Shown here in pieces: positions 42,955 through 52,222 of a stretch of DNA of 64,000 nt (positions are counted from its first letter, which is position 1; each line of letters opens with the position of its first letter). Where the stretch lies: NCBI GenBank assembly GCA_021740845.1, contig JAIOYZ010000006.1, forward strand, positions 62,001 through 126,000. Direction: 5' to 3'. A program made the position numbers and the translations under genes. Below the pieces are notes generated by a model, which was not told the DNA's origin, did no database searches, and saw nothing but the letters and a program-made list of their open reading frames with translations. The DNA comes from Bacteroidia bacterium (GTDB taxonomy: Bacteria; Bacteroidota; Bacteroidia; UKL13-3).

Positions 42955-45066
42955 ATGAAAAAACTTGGCGTACTTTTAGCCCTATTGCTATTCATTAGCA
43001 TCTCATCAAATGCTCAAACCCAAACATCTTCCTCTCCTAACGGAAAAGTGAATTTATCTTTCACCCTTTTAAACGGAAAAGCTAGCTATAGCCTTACCTA
43101 TAAAGGAAAACAAGTTATTGAAGAATCTTCCCTTGGCTTTAAAATAAAAGACATGCCAGATTTTGGTAATTCCTTTACAGTTATAAGCTCTGATAAAAAA
43201 TCAATTTCAGATTCTTGGGAACCAGTTTGGGGGGAGGTAAAAAAAATTGAAAATAATTACAACGAATTAGCAATAACCTTACGAGATAATGCTACCAAGC
43301 CTCATGTTTTAAGAATTGTTTTTAAAGTATATAATGATGGTGTTGGATTTAGATATGAATTCCCACAACAAGAAAATTTATTTCACTTTATCATAGAAGA
43401 GGAATTAACTTCTTTCAACCTTAGCGGCGACCATAAAATATGGTGGATTCCTGGTGATTTCGACACTAATGAATACGCATATTATACTTCCAAAATTTCT
43501 GAAATTGCCCAAATGGCAAAGAAAAGAGATGGTGCAATTTTTACCGCCACTCCTATTTCTGGAGCATTTGTTCAAACTCCATTGATGATAAAATCTGCGG
43601 ATGGAATTTATATGAATATCCACGAAGCAGCTTTAATTAATTACCCATGCATGGATTTAAAATTTGATGTTGGCACTTTTGATGCAACAACAGCATTAGC
43701 GCCAGATGCAGTTGGGAATCTTGCCTATATGCGAGCTCCAACACACACTCCTTGGAGAACAATTGTAGTTAGCGATGATGCTAGAGAAATTATTGGTTCA
43801 AAAATGATTTTAAACCTAAATGAGCCTTCTAAAATAAAAGACCCAAGCTTTATAAAACCAATGAAATATGTGGGCATTTGGTTAGAAATGCATTTGGGTG
43901 TTTCCACTTGGGATTATGCCGGGCAACAATCTGCCTCTGATGCTACCAGTGATGGCAAAGCAAAAACAAAAGTGAAACATGGTGCCACTACCGAAAACAC
44001 AAAAAAATACATCGATTTCGCAGCTGAAAATGGCTTCGGTGGCGTATTGGTAGAAGGTTGGAATGCTGGTTGGGAAGATTGGTTTGGCCAATGGAAAGAA
44101 GATGTATTTGATTTTGTTACCCCCTACCCAGATTATGATGTTAAAGGTTTGAACCAATATGCAAGAAGTAAAGGTGTTGGTATAATTACACACCTCGAAA
44201 CAAGTGGTAGCGCCACCAATTTTGAAAGATATATGGATACTGCCTACAGACAAATGGCCTATTATGGAAGTCCAGCTTTTAAATCTGGCTATGTTGGCAA
44301 AATAATTCCTAGAGGCGAATACCACGATGGCCAATGGATGATTAACCATTACAATCGTTCTATTTCCAAAGCAGCTGATTATGGTTTAATGGCTGTTATT
44401 CATGAACCTGTTCGACCTACGGGTTTACACAGAACTTATCCTAATTTTATGGCTGCAGAAGCTGCTCGCGGACAAGAATTTAATTTTTGGAGCGAAGGAA
44501 ATCCACCTGAACACGAAACCATTTTGCCTTTTACTCGCTTAATGGGCGGACCAATGGATTATACTCCAGGTATATTTAAAATTAAGAAAAGCTACTATGT
44601 TCCAGGAGCCAAAGAACAAGTACACACAACACTTAGCAAGCAATTAGCTTTGTATTTAACCTTGTATAGTCCAGTTCAAATGGTTACAGATTTACCCGAA
44701 AATTATTTGGCTAAAAAGGATGCATTCCAATTTATTAAAGATGTGGCTGTAGATTGGGATGATACTAAAATATTGTTGGCAGAACCTGGTGATTTCTTAG
44801 CAATTGCAAGAAAAGCTAAAGGAACTAATAACTGGTTTGTTGGCGGAATTACTGATGAAAATGCAAGAACATTAACTGTTGATTTTAGCTTTTTAGATAA
44901 AGGTAAAAAATACGAATTAACAGTTTACAAAGATGCACCAGATGCCAGTTGGGACGAAAATCCTGAGGCATATGTAATTGAAAAAATTACCATAACCAAC
45001 AAAACAAAATTAAAAGTAAATCTTGCGCGTGGTGGTGGTTTTGCCATGAGTGTATTTATGAAATAA
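42955..45066 (+). CDS. Glycoside hydrolase family 97 alpha-glucosidase (SusB-like)
   Basis: A 703-residue exported enzyme: signal peptide (1-20), N-terminal beta-sandwich, central TIM barrel and C-terminal beta domain. Glu415 (HLETSG), Glu484 (HEPVRPTG) and Glu508 (ARGQEF) stand at a constant offset of 24 from the catalytic Glu residues 439, 508 and 532 that I recall for Bacteroides SusB, so this looks like the inverting GH97a type that releases glucose from alpha-linked maltooligosaccharides in the periplasm. It has its own promoter and terminator but lies directly beside the SusCD operon and T9SS protein. Confidence 0.93.
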   Translation: MKKLGVLLALLLFISISSNAQTQTSSSPNGKVNLSFTLLNGKASYSLTYKGKQVIEESSLGFKIKDMPDFGNSFTVISSDKKSISDSWEPVWGEVKKIENNYNELAITLRDNATKPHVLRIVFKVYNDGVGFRYEFPQQENLFHFIIEEELTSFNLSGDHKIWWIPGDFDTNEYAYYTSKISEIAQMAKKRDGAIFTATPISGAFVQTPLMIKSADGIYMNIHEAALINYPCMDLKFDVGTFDATTALAPDAVGNLAYMRAPTHTPWRTIVVSDDAREIIGSKMILNLNEPSKIKDPSFIKPMKYVGIWLEMHLGVSTWDYAGQQSASDATSDGKAKTKVKHGATTENTKKYIDFAAENGFGGVLVEGWNAGWEDWFGQWKEDVFDFVTPYPDYDVKGLNQYARSKGVGIITHLETSGSATNFERYMDTAYRQMAYYGSPAFKSGYVGKIIPRGEYHDGQWMINHYNRSISKAADYGLMAVIHEPVRPTGLHRTYPNFMAAEAARGQEFNFWSEGNPPEHETILPFTRLMGGPMDYTPGIFKIKKSYYVPGAKEQVHTTLSKQLALYLTLYSPVQMVTDLPENYLAKKDAFQFIKDVAVDWDDTKILLAEPGDFLAIARKAKGTNNWFVGGITDENARTLTVDFSFLDKGKKYELTVYKDAPDASWDENPEAYVIEKITITNKTKLKVNLARGGGFAMSVFMK

Positions 45067-45089
45067 TTGAAGAGTTTAACCTATTAAAA

Positions 45090-45127
45090 GAGAACTGACT
45101 TTTATTTAAAAAGTCGGTTCTTTTTTT
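45090..45127 (+). terminator. Rho-independent terminator of the GH97 gene
   Basis: Stem GAACTGACTTTT / AAAAGTCGGTTC (45092-45103 and 45109-45120, one T-G pair) with a 5-base loop, followed by T7. It sits about 25 bases after the GH97 stop. The downstream T run leads into TTGAACCAA, a partial iterated-dyad match. Confidence 0.9.
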
Positions 45128-45145
45128 GAACCAAAAACAAAAATT

Positions 45146-45496
45146 ATGATAACCGTTTACGGAATAAAGAATTGTGACACCATGAAGAAAGCCTTTATTT
45201 GGCTGGATGAAAATAAAATTCCATATCAATTTCACGATTACAAAAAACTAAGCATCGACAAGCCAAGTATCTTAAATTGGATCAAAACGAAACCTTTAGA
45301 AGAGTTGATAAATAAGAAAGGCATTACGTTTAAGAAATTAAGTGAAGAAGAAAAAAATGCCTGTTTGAACCAAAATACTGCCATTGAATTAATGATAGAA
45401 AAAACATCCATGATAAAGCGCCCAATTCTCATTTTAGAAAATGGAGAATTGCTTCTTGGGTTTGAACCAAACTCTTGGAAAGAAATTCTGCTTTAA
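45146..45496 (+). CDS. ArsC/Spx-family reductase-like protein (YffB type)
   Basis: A 116-residue thioredoxin-fold protein with the N-terminal YGIKNCDTMKKAFIWL (single Cys10), the central Pro-containing segment KRPILILENG and the normal 115-120 residue length of the ArsC/Spx/YffB group. YffB-like members are probably glutathione- or thiol-dependent reductases, not true arsenate reductases; the Arg triad of ArsC is not evident. A YdeI-like gene follows after 4 bases. A full dyad lies at 45459-45468. Confidence 0.88.
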   Translation: MITVYGIKNCDTMKKAFIWLDENKIPYQFHDYKKLSIDKPSILNWIKTKPLEELINKKGITFKKLSEEEKNACLNQNTAIELMIEKTSMIKRPILILENGELLLGFEPNSWKEILL

Positions 45497-45500
45497 TGCC

Positions 45501-45995
45501 ATGGAAAAGGAGTTTTCATTTATTGGAAAGGTAGAAAGGATTGATGCAATCTTCAAATCATTCTGCATAGATGTGCCAGAAACTATTCTAGAAAAACTCC
45601 CCACAAAAGGCAGGTTTAGAACCGAAGGATCAATGAATGGAATTCCCTTTAATTTGGCCATTCAAACTCAAAAACCAGCCAGAAAATACCTAACGGTTAG
45701 TCAGGATTTACTCAAGAAAATGAAAGTAAAGGATGGCGAACCAATTGAAGTAAAATTTTATTTGGTTAGCTCAGAAAAACTAGATATTCCAGAAGAATTT
45801 TTGGCCGTTTTGGAAGGTGATGAGCTAGCAGAAAAAATGTTTAATGAATTTACAACTGGCAAAAAAAGAGGACTTATTCATTATATAAATACAGGTAAAT
45901 CTATAGACACCAGAATTAAGCGTTCTTTTGAAATGGCCCATAAAATTAAAACTAGAACTTTATACGGGCAAATCAACTCAAAAAAAGAAGATTAA
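45501..45995 (+). CDS. DUF1905/YdeI-like protein
   Basis: A 164-residue cytoplasmic protein: an N-terminal DUF1905 beta-barrel-like domain (FSFIGKVERIDAIF to VKFYLVSSEKL) and a C-terminal YdeI/OmpD-associated helical domain (VLEGDELAEKMFNEFTTGKKRGLIHYINTGKSIDTRIKR). The biochemical role is unknown. A longer frame begins at 45441 inside the preceding gene; ATG 45501, 4 bases after its stop, fits the domain boundary much better. Confidence 0.82.
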   Translation: MEKEFSFIGKVERIDAIFKSFCIDVPETILEKLPTKGRFRTEGSMNGIPFNLAIQTQKPARKYLTVSQDLLKKMKVKDGEPIEVKFYLVSSEKLDIPEEFLAVLEGDELAEKMFNEFTTGKKRGLIHYINTGKSIDTRIKRSFEMAHKIKTRTLYGQINSKKED

Positions 45996-46106
45996 GAGTG
46001 TCCAATTCATAAAGCATACCCAAACCAGCAAATGGCTTTTGGGGATAATTACCGCGTTCATAACAATCTGATTAAAGCTAGTTTCGTTAGCAGTTGTAAT
46101 TAGTCC

Positions 46107-49100
46107 ATGCGAAAAAATCATTTTCAAAAAATAAACCTTCCTCGGGAGTGGGGTGGGAAGCAAGCTTTTCTTTGGGTATTGGGGAGAGTATTGGTAGTGT
46201 TGTGTCTTGTAATGCTTTTTCAACAACGCATTAAAGCTCAACAAACAATGGTTTACACCGATGAAATAAAATTCTACAATCGGGGTATTGAATTATTCGA
46301 CAAAGAGAAATATGCTGCCGCACAAAAGCACTTTGATTGGTACCAAAGAATTGGTCACCAACCATTGAATAAAATAAATGCTGAATATTATTCTGCAGTT
46401 TGTGCAATGGAATTGTTTAATCCAGATGCAGAAAATTTATTTCTTCAAATAGTAAACAAATACCCAGAAAACCCAAAATCAAAATTGGCCATTTTACAAT
46501 TAGGGAAACTTTATTACCGGAATAAAAATAATAAAGGCGCTGTACAATGGTTAGATAAGTTTGATACAAAATATGTAAGTAATGAAGCCTTAAAAGAATA
46601 TTACTTTATATATGGCTATTCACTTTTTAAGGTTGAACGCTACGATGATGCAAAAAAATCCTTCGCTCCCATAAAGGATGAAAAAAGCAAATATTACGAT
46701 GCCACCAATTATTATTACGGATATGTTTGCTATAAATCTGGTGCATTTGATGAAGCCTTAGAACATTTTGGTAGAGTAAAATACCACAAAACATTTGGAC
46801 CATTAGCAAGCGTATATATTGCACAAGTTTATTTTGCCCGCAAACAATACAAAGACGTTATCTCATTTTGCGATACCATCAGAAACCAGGAGGTAGCCAA
46901 TGATGTGGCAGGTATGGTTGGTCAATCTCATTATTTATTGAACCAATTCGATCAAGCTGTTCCTCACCTAGAGAAATTTATGAGTGCAGCTCCTGTTGTT
47001 CCAGGGGCCAATGATTATTACATGCTTGGTTATTCTTATGTACAAACAGGCAACTACAAAAAGGCAATAGATCAACTAATGAAAATCGATTCAAAAAACG
47101 ACACTATCGCTCCATTTGTACAATACAATCTGGGAATAAGTTATCTAAAATTAGAAAACAAAACTGCCTCCAGAGCAGCTTTCGACAATTGCTATAACCT
47201 TGATTCTACAGGCAATTTGGCTGAACCTAGTTTATTCTTTTCTGCAAAACTTTCAGATGAATTGGGCTTACAAGGAATTGCAATGAACAAATATGTAAAG
47301 TTCATAGATAAATTTAATGATAGTGATTATTCTGAGGAAGCAAGAAGTAATTTAAGCAATATCTTATTGAATGCAAAAAACTACCGAGAAGCAATTAAGA
47401 TATTAGAGAGTTTAAAGAAACCAAATAAGCAAGATTTAACAAATCTCCAGCGCGTAAATTATTATAGGGCAGAAGAATATTACCTTAACAATAATTACGA
47501 GGAAGCACAAGGCCTATTTAAGAAAGCAGCCAAGGAAGAGTATGATAGAAAAATTACGGGCCTCTCCTATTTCTGGCTTTCTGAGTACGATTATAGAAAC
47601 CAAAATTACAAGGGTGCTTTGGAGAATCTGAAGAAATTTCAATCGTATCCAGAGGTTAAATCAACACGTTTCTACAATCACTCTTTCTATAATCAAGGTT
47701 ATGATTATTTAAAACTATCTGATTATGCTAAAGCAGTGGATGCATTTATTGCATACGAAAGTAAAGAAAGCACCCCAAGCAATCCAGAGGCATATACAGA
47801 CGCAGCAATAAGAACCGCAGATTGTTTTTTTGCAGATAAAAAATACGAAAAAGCTATTGAGTATTATGGTAAAATAATTCAAAAAGAATTGAATGGTGCA
47901 GATTATGCCCTTTACCAGAAAGCCTTAATTTTAGGGGTTCTAGGAAGAAATGAAGAGAAAATGATTGCCTTAAAAACCATTGAAAAAAACTACCCAAAAT
48001 CTCCCTATATTGATGACGCAGTTTTTGAAATGTCGGATATCTATTTAAAATCAGAAGAGTATCCAAAAGCAATTGAATCCTTTGGTTCAATCATAACCAA
48101 TTATCCTCGTTCTATTTATTTAAGAAAATCCATTTTAAATAAATCATTAGCCTTATTCAACATAAAAAAAGACGATGAAGCTTTAGAAGAAATCAAAAAA
48201 TTAATCATCAATTATCCCAATAGCGAAGAAGCCAGAGAAGCTTTACCAATGGTTCAAAATATTTTTGTAAACCAAGGCAAAGGAGAAGAATACTTGAACT
48301 TTATTCGTGTTTTACCAAATGTAGTTATTTCTGCTTCTTCTCAAGACTCCTTAAGTTATGAGTCTGCCTTTAATTTATATCAAAAAGAAAATTACGAAAA
48401 AGCTAGCAAGGGATTTGGTACATATATTACTCGTTTCCCTGGTGGTTATTTTATCCTTAAAGCAAACTACTTCAAAGCAGAAAGCGATTACAAACAAAAG
48501 AAATACGATGATGCCTTGGTGGGTTACGAATATGTAGCTAACTCCTTGCGCAGTGAATATTCAGAACGTTGTACCCGCCAAAGTGCAGTATTGTTAAATA
48601 CCCGAAAAAATTACGAGGCAGCCTATACTTATTTTTCTGCCCTCGAAAGAATTGCAAGCAATAGAGACAATTTACAATTAGCATTATTGGGTCAGATGAG
48701 AACCTGCTCTTATCTAAACAAAGTAGATTCTGCAGCATTTGCATCCATAAAATATATTAATTCTGGTATTGCTCAAAAAGAGGGTTTAATTGAAGCCCAA
48801 ACGTTTGTTGGAAGATACTACATGAAACAAAGCTATTTGGATTCGGCTCAAACAGCGTTTACACAAGTATTAAAAGAAACCAAAAACATTTATGGAGCAG
48901 AAGCAAAATACAATATCGCTTTGATCCAATACAAAAGAAAAGAATACAAAACTGCACAAAAAACAATCTTTGAACTCAATGATAAATTTAGCGGTTTTGA
49001 CAATTGGGTTGCAAAAGGATTTGTACTTTTAGCAGATACCTACATCCAACAAAAAGATTATTTTCAAGCTAAGGCAACCTTGCAAAGTTTAATTGATAAT

Positions 49101-49226
49101 TACGATGGGGAGGATATATTAAACGAATGCAAAACCAAACTTACAGAAATTGCCGAGTTGGAAAATAGCCAGAAAAAAGAATCTCAAAAACAAATAGAAC
49201 AAAGGATTAAACAAAGTGAAAAATAA
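46107..49226 (+). CDS. Large exported tetratricopeptide-repeat protein
   Basis: A 1039-residue protein with a basic N-terminus and signal-type helix (about 27-45, ending IKAQQ), then TPR repeats across the whole length (for example YNRGIELFDKEKYAAAQKHF, YYGYVCYKSGAFDEALEHF, YEKAIEYYGKIIQKE, LVGYEYVANSL). The last 25 residues are a Gln/Lys/Glu-rich helix. It is probably periplasmic or attached to the outer membrane, a scaffold for protein or polysaccharide handling. The barrel gene downstream starts at or just after its stop, suggesting they work as a pair. Confidence 0.85.
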   Translation: MRKNHFQKINLPREWGGKQAFLWVLGRVLVVLCLVMLFQQRIKAQQTMVYTDEIKFYNRGIELFDKEKYAAAQKHFDWYQRIGHQPLNKINAEYYSAVCAMELFNPDAENLFLQIVNKYPENPKSKLAILQLGKLYYRNKNNKGAVQWLDKFDTKYVSNEALKEYYFIYGYSLFKVERYDDAKKSFAPIKDEKSKYYDATNYYYGYVCYKSGAFDEALEHFGRVKYHKTFGPLASVYIAQVYFARKQYKDVISFCDTIRNQEVANDVAGMVGQSHYLLNQFDQAVPHLEKFMSAAPVVPGANDYYMLGYSYVQTGNYKKAIDQLMKIDSKNDTIAPFVQYNLGISYLKLENKTASRAAFDNCYNLDSTGNLAEPSLFFSAKLSDELGLQGIAMNKYVKFIDKFNDSDYSEEARSNLSNILLNAKNYREAIKILESLKKPNKQDLTNLQRVNYYRAEEYYLNNNYEEAQGLFKKAAKEEYDRKITGLSYFWLSEYDYRNQNYKGALENLKKFQSYPEVKSTRFYNHSFYNQGYDYLKLSDYAKAVDAFIAYESKESTPSNPEAYTDAAIRTADCFFADKKYEKAIEYYGKIIQKELNGADYALYQKALILGVLGRNEEKMIALKTIEKNYPKSPYIDDAVFEMSDIYLKSEEYPKAIESFGSIITNYPRSIYLRKSILNKSLALFNIKKDDEALEEIKKLIINYPNSEEAREALPMVQNIFVNQGKGEEYLNFIRVLPNVVISASSQDSLSYESAFNLYQKENYEKASKGFGTYITRFPGGYFILKANYFKAESDYKQKKYDDALVGYEYVANSLRSEYSERCTRQSAVLLNTRKNYEAAYTYFSALERIASNRDNLQLALLGQMRTCSYLNKVDSAAFASIKYINSGIAQKEGLIEAQTFVGRYYMKQSYLDSAQTAFTQVLKETKNIYGAEAKYNIALIQYKRKEYKTAQKTIFELNDKFSGFDNWVAKGFVLLADTYIQQKDYFQAKATLQSLIDNYDGEDILNECKTKLTEIAELENSQKKESQKQIEQRIKQSEK

Positions 49227-49230
49227 GACC

Positions 49231-50907
49231 ATGACAAATAAAGCCATCCTTAAACTAGCCAGTCTTTTGTTAGGTATTTTCTGTTTGAACCAAGTAAATG
49301 CCCAAACTACCGATAGTTTATTAAAAGATAATAAGATAACTGTAATAAAAGATTTCATTCCTGTTTTATCTGAAGCTATCAAGATCCCTGTAAATCCAAA
49401 TCCAGAAAAACCAGAAATCATCCCTCCTGTTTTTAACTACGATATTCCCAGTAAACAGTTTTTGGTTCAGCCTACAATTTATACTATTAAACCTTTAAGT
49501 GTAGGCACCATGTTATTACCAAAACTAAAAGGCAATTACATGAAACTTGGCTTTGGAAATAACCAAATGCCATTGGCAGAAGTTTACCTAAACACCGTAA
49601 GAAACAAACAATACCAAGCTGGCATGTTTTTAAAACATTTATCTGGTAATGGAGATGCCAATTACAATAATTTTGCTAACAGCACTGCTTATGGTTATGT
49701 AAAGAAATTTACTCAAAAAGGTGTGTTTGGTGCTGATGCTTACTTTCATAGAAATATGGTTAACTATTATGGTTCACCCAATGATGTTTTGGATTTAAAA
49801 AACAATGAACCCAAAGTTGTTTATCATTTATACGATATCAAAACCAATTATCAGAATTACACTAAAGATAGCAATGGATTAATTTATAAATTAGATTTAA
49901 ACTATTATAACTTTAATAACTCTGGTAGCTTTAATGAAAACGATGTTGCTATTAAAGCAAAAATAAGCAAGAGCTATGCAAGCATTCCTTTTGAATTATT
50001 AACAGGCTTGAGAATTAACAACAATTCTATTAAAGACCTTAATAGCAATTGGAACAATTACCAGAGAATTTACTTCGATTTAAACCCTCAAATATTCATG
50101 AATGGCAACGACTATTACTTGAGAGGTGGTTTCAATTCTACCATCGCAAGTGATACTGCCGGTTCTGGGTTTCATTTCTTCCCTAAGGCTGAAGGTGGTT
50201 ATTCTATAATTGCACGAAAAATGGTTGTTTATGCAGGACTTACTGGTAAGCTTGAACCAAATACTTACAGAAGTATTTTAACAGAAAATCCATTTGTAAA
50301 TCAAATGCTCTTGAAAAACACTGTCAACAAAATTGAAATTTATGGAGGTTTAAAAGGTGAATTGACTCCTCAAACAAGTTATCAAATTTCTACCTCATCT
50401 GTTTCTGTAGAGAACATGACTTTCTATTCTCAAGATTCAATAAAGGGTTCTCAAATTTTATTATACGATAAAGGCAACTCTAAGTTTACAACCTTAAGTT
50501 TTGGATTGCAACATCAATTAAACGATAAGTTTAGATTGGGTTTTGTAAGCAATATTTATGGATATCAATTGAAGAATTTAACCCGTGCATATGGTAGACC
50601 AGAATTTGAAGCAAAATTGAATACTACCTACAATATCGGAGATAAGTTTTTAATCAAATTAGATCTTATTTATTGGGGTGAAAGATATGGTAGATTAGAT
50701 GCCAATAGAGCTGATAGCACTTTTGGTTCAACCGATTACAAAATGAAACCTTTTGTAGATCTAAATATTGGAATAGACTATAGATATAACAAAAACTTTT
50801 CTGCCTTCATAACCTTTAATAATATAGCAAATAACAATTACCAAAGGTTTTATAGCTACCCAGTTTATGGTATCAATATTTTAGGTGGATTTACATTTAC
50901 ATTTTAA
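49231..50907 (+). CDS. Outer-membrane beta-barrel protein paired with TPR protein
   Basis: A 558-residue protein: signal peptide (about 1-24), a Pro-rich periplasmic segment (IPVNPNPEKPEIIPPVFNY), then a barrel of amphipathic Tyr/Asn-rich strands ending GINILGGFTFTF with the terminal Phe needed for BAM insertion. There is no plug or TonB box. ATG 49231 is preferred; a GTG at 49216 would overlap the TPR gene by 11 bases. The pairing with a very long TPR protein recalls outer-membrane secretion or adhesion modules, but I recognise no named system. Confidence 0.82.
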   Translation: MTNKAILKLASLLLGIFCLNQVNAQTTDSLLKDNKITVIKDFIPVLSEAIKIPVNPNPEKPEIIPPVFNYDIPSKQFLVQPTIYTIKPLSVGTMLLPKLKGNYMKLGFGNNQMPLAEVYLNTVRNKQYQAGMFLKHLSGNGDANYNNFANSTAYGYVKKFTQKGVFGADAYFHRNMVNYYGSPNDVLDLKNNEPKVVYHLYDIKTNYQNYTKDSNGLIYKLDLNYYNFNNSGSFNENDVAIKAKISKSYASIPFELLTGLRINNNSIKDLNSNWNNYQRIYFDLNPQIFMNGNDYYLRGGFNSTIASDTAGSGFHFFPKAEGGYSIIARKMVVYAGLTGKLEPNTYRSILTENPFVNQMLLKNTVNKIEIYGGLKGELTPQTSYQISTSSVSVENMTFYSQDSIKGSQILLYDKGNSKFTTLSFGLQHQLNDKFRLGFVSNIYGYQLKNLTRAYGRPEFEAKLNTTYNIGDKFLIKLDLIYWGERYGRLDANRADSTFGSTDYKMKPFVDLNIGIDYRYNKNFSAFITFNNIANNNYQRFYSYPVYGINILGGFTFTF

Positions 50908-50917
50908 CTAAAAAACA

Positions 50918-52222
50918 ATGAGCGTTTTTAAAATACAAGGTGGCAAAAAATTAAAGGGTGAATTAACACCTCAAGGTGCCAAAAATGAGGCTCTTCAAAT
51001 ATTATCTGCAGTTTTACTTACAGAAGATGAAATAGAAATTTCTAATATTCCTCTCATAAGGGATGTTATGAAATTAATTGAACTTCTGGGTGATTTAGGT
51101 GTAGAAGTTAAAAAGGTAAAAGAAGATACTTATTCTTTTAAAGCTAAAAACGTAAACTTAGATTATTTACTTAGCGAAGATTTTAAACTTAAGGGTGCCA
51201 GTTTAAGAGGTTCTATCATGATTATTGGACCACTATTGGCTCGCTTTGGCTTGGCTTATATTCCAGAACCAGGAGGAGATAAAATTGGCAGAAGACCTGT
51301 TGATACACACCTTAGAGGTTTTGAAAATTTAGGAGCAACCTTTGAACACATGCACCAAGAGCGCTTCTATAAAATTAATGGCAAAGAGTTAAGAGGTGCC
51401 TATATGTTATTGGATGAGGCTTCTGTTACAGGTACTGCAAATATTCTGATGGCAGCCAGTTTAGCCAAAGGCAGAACAAGTATTTATAATGCCGCAAGCG
51501 AACCATATATCCAACAATTATGCAAAATGCTTAATAGCATGGGTGCTAAAATAACTGGTGTTGGTTCAAACCTATTGCATATTGATGGGGTTGAAAAACT
51601 TAGTGGTTGCCGCCATAGAATGTTGCCAGATATGATTGAGATTGGTAGTTTTATTGGTCTTGCAGCTGCAACTAATTCTGATATAACCATTAAAAATTGT
51701 TCTATCGAGAACTTAGGAATTATTCCTAAACAGTTTCAAAGAATGGGAATTAAAATGAATATCAATGGCGATGACATTCATATTCCAGAACAAGAATCCT
51801 ATAAAATTGAAACCTTAATTGATGGTTCTATTTTAACTATCAAAGATGGCATTTGGCCTTCCTTTACTCCTGATTTAATTTCAATAGCTTTGGTTACTGC
51901 CACGCAAGCTAAGGGCAGTGTTCTTATTCATCAATGGATGTTCGAGAGCCGTTTGTTCTTTGTAGATAATTTAATTGATATGGGTGCTAAAATTATCCTG
52001 TGCGATCCACACCGTGCTGTTGTTATTGGTTCAAACCGAGAAACAAAATTGCGCGGAATTAATATGTCGTCACCAGATATTAGAGCCGGTGTATCTATGC
52101 TTATCGCAGCTTTAGCGGCACAAGGAACAAGTACTATAAACAATATTGAGCAAATAGATAGAGGCTACCAGCATATTGATGAACGCCTAAGGGCAATTGG
52201 CGCAGACATCACTAGAATCTAA
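50918..52222 (+). CDS. murA: UDP-N-acetylglucosamine 1-carboxyvinyltransferase
   Basis: A 434-residue cytoplasmic enzyme that transfers enolpyruvate to UDP-GlcNAc, the first committed step of peptidoglycan synthesis. Lys22-Asn23 (GAKNEA) and the inside-out alpha/beta barrel repeats are present. In the mobile loop the usual Cys (E. coli Cys115) is Asp121, in PGGDKIGRRPVD; this change is known to make MurA insensitive to fosfomycin. A TlpA-like gene starts on its stop codon (TAATG). Two full dyads lie in the gene (51563, 52028). Confidence 0.96.
   Translation: MSVFKIQGGKKLKGELTPQGAKNEALQILSAVLLTEDEIEISNIPLIRDVMKLIELLGDLGVEVKKVKEDTYSFKAKNVNLDYLLSEDFKLKGASLRGSIMIIGPLLARFGLAYIPEPGGDKIGRRPVDTHLRGFENLGATFEHMHQERFYKINGKELRGAYMLLDEASVTGTANILMAASLAKGRTSIYNAASEPYIQQLCKMLNSMGAKITGVGSNLLHIDGVEKLSGCRHRMLPDMIEIGSFIGLAAATNSDITIKNCSIENLGIIPKQFQRMGIKMNINGDDIHIPEQESYKIETLIDGSILTIKDGIWPSFTPDLISIALVTATQAKGSVLIHQWMFESRLFFVDNLIDMGAKIILCDPHRAVVIGSNRETKLRGINMSSPDIRAGVSMLIAALAAQGTSTINNIEQIDRGYQHIDERLRAIGADITRI

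Noticed and set aside
43882-44349. A 155-codon open frame antisense to the GH97 gene.
   Set aside because: The GH97 sequence is strongly conserved on the other strand; the frame has no recognisable motif.
45441-45500. Longer N-terminus for the YdeI-like protein, overlapping the previous gene by 56 bases.
   Set aside because: The extra residues are read from the preceding coding sequence in another frame, and a good ATG follows 4 bases after its stop.
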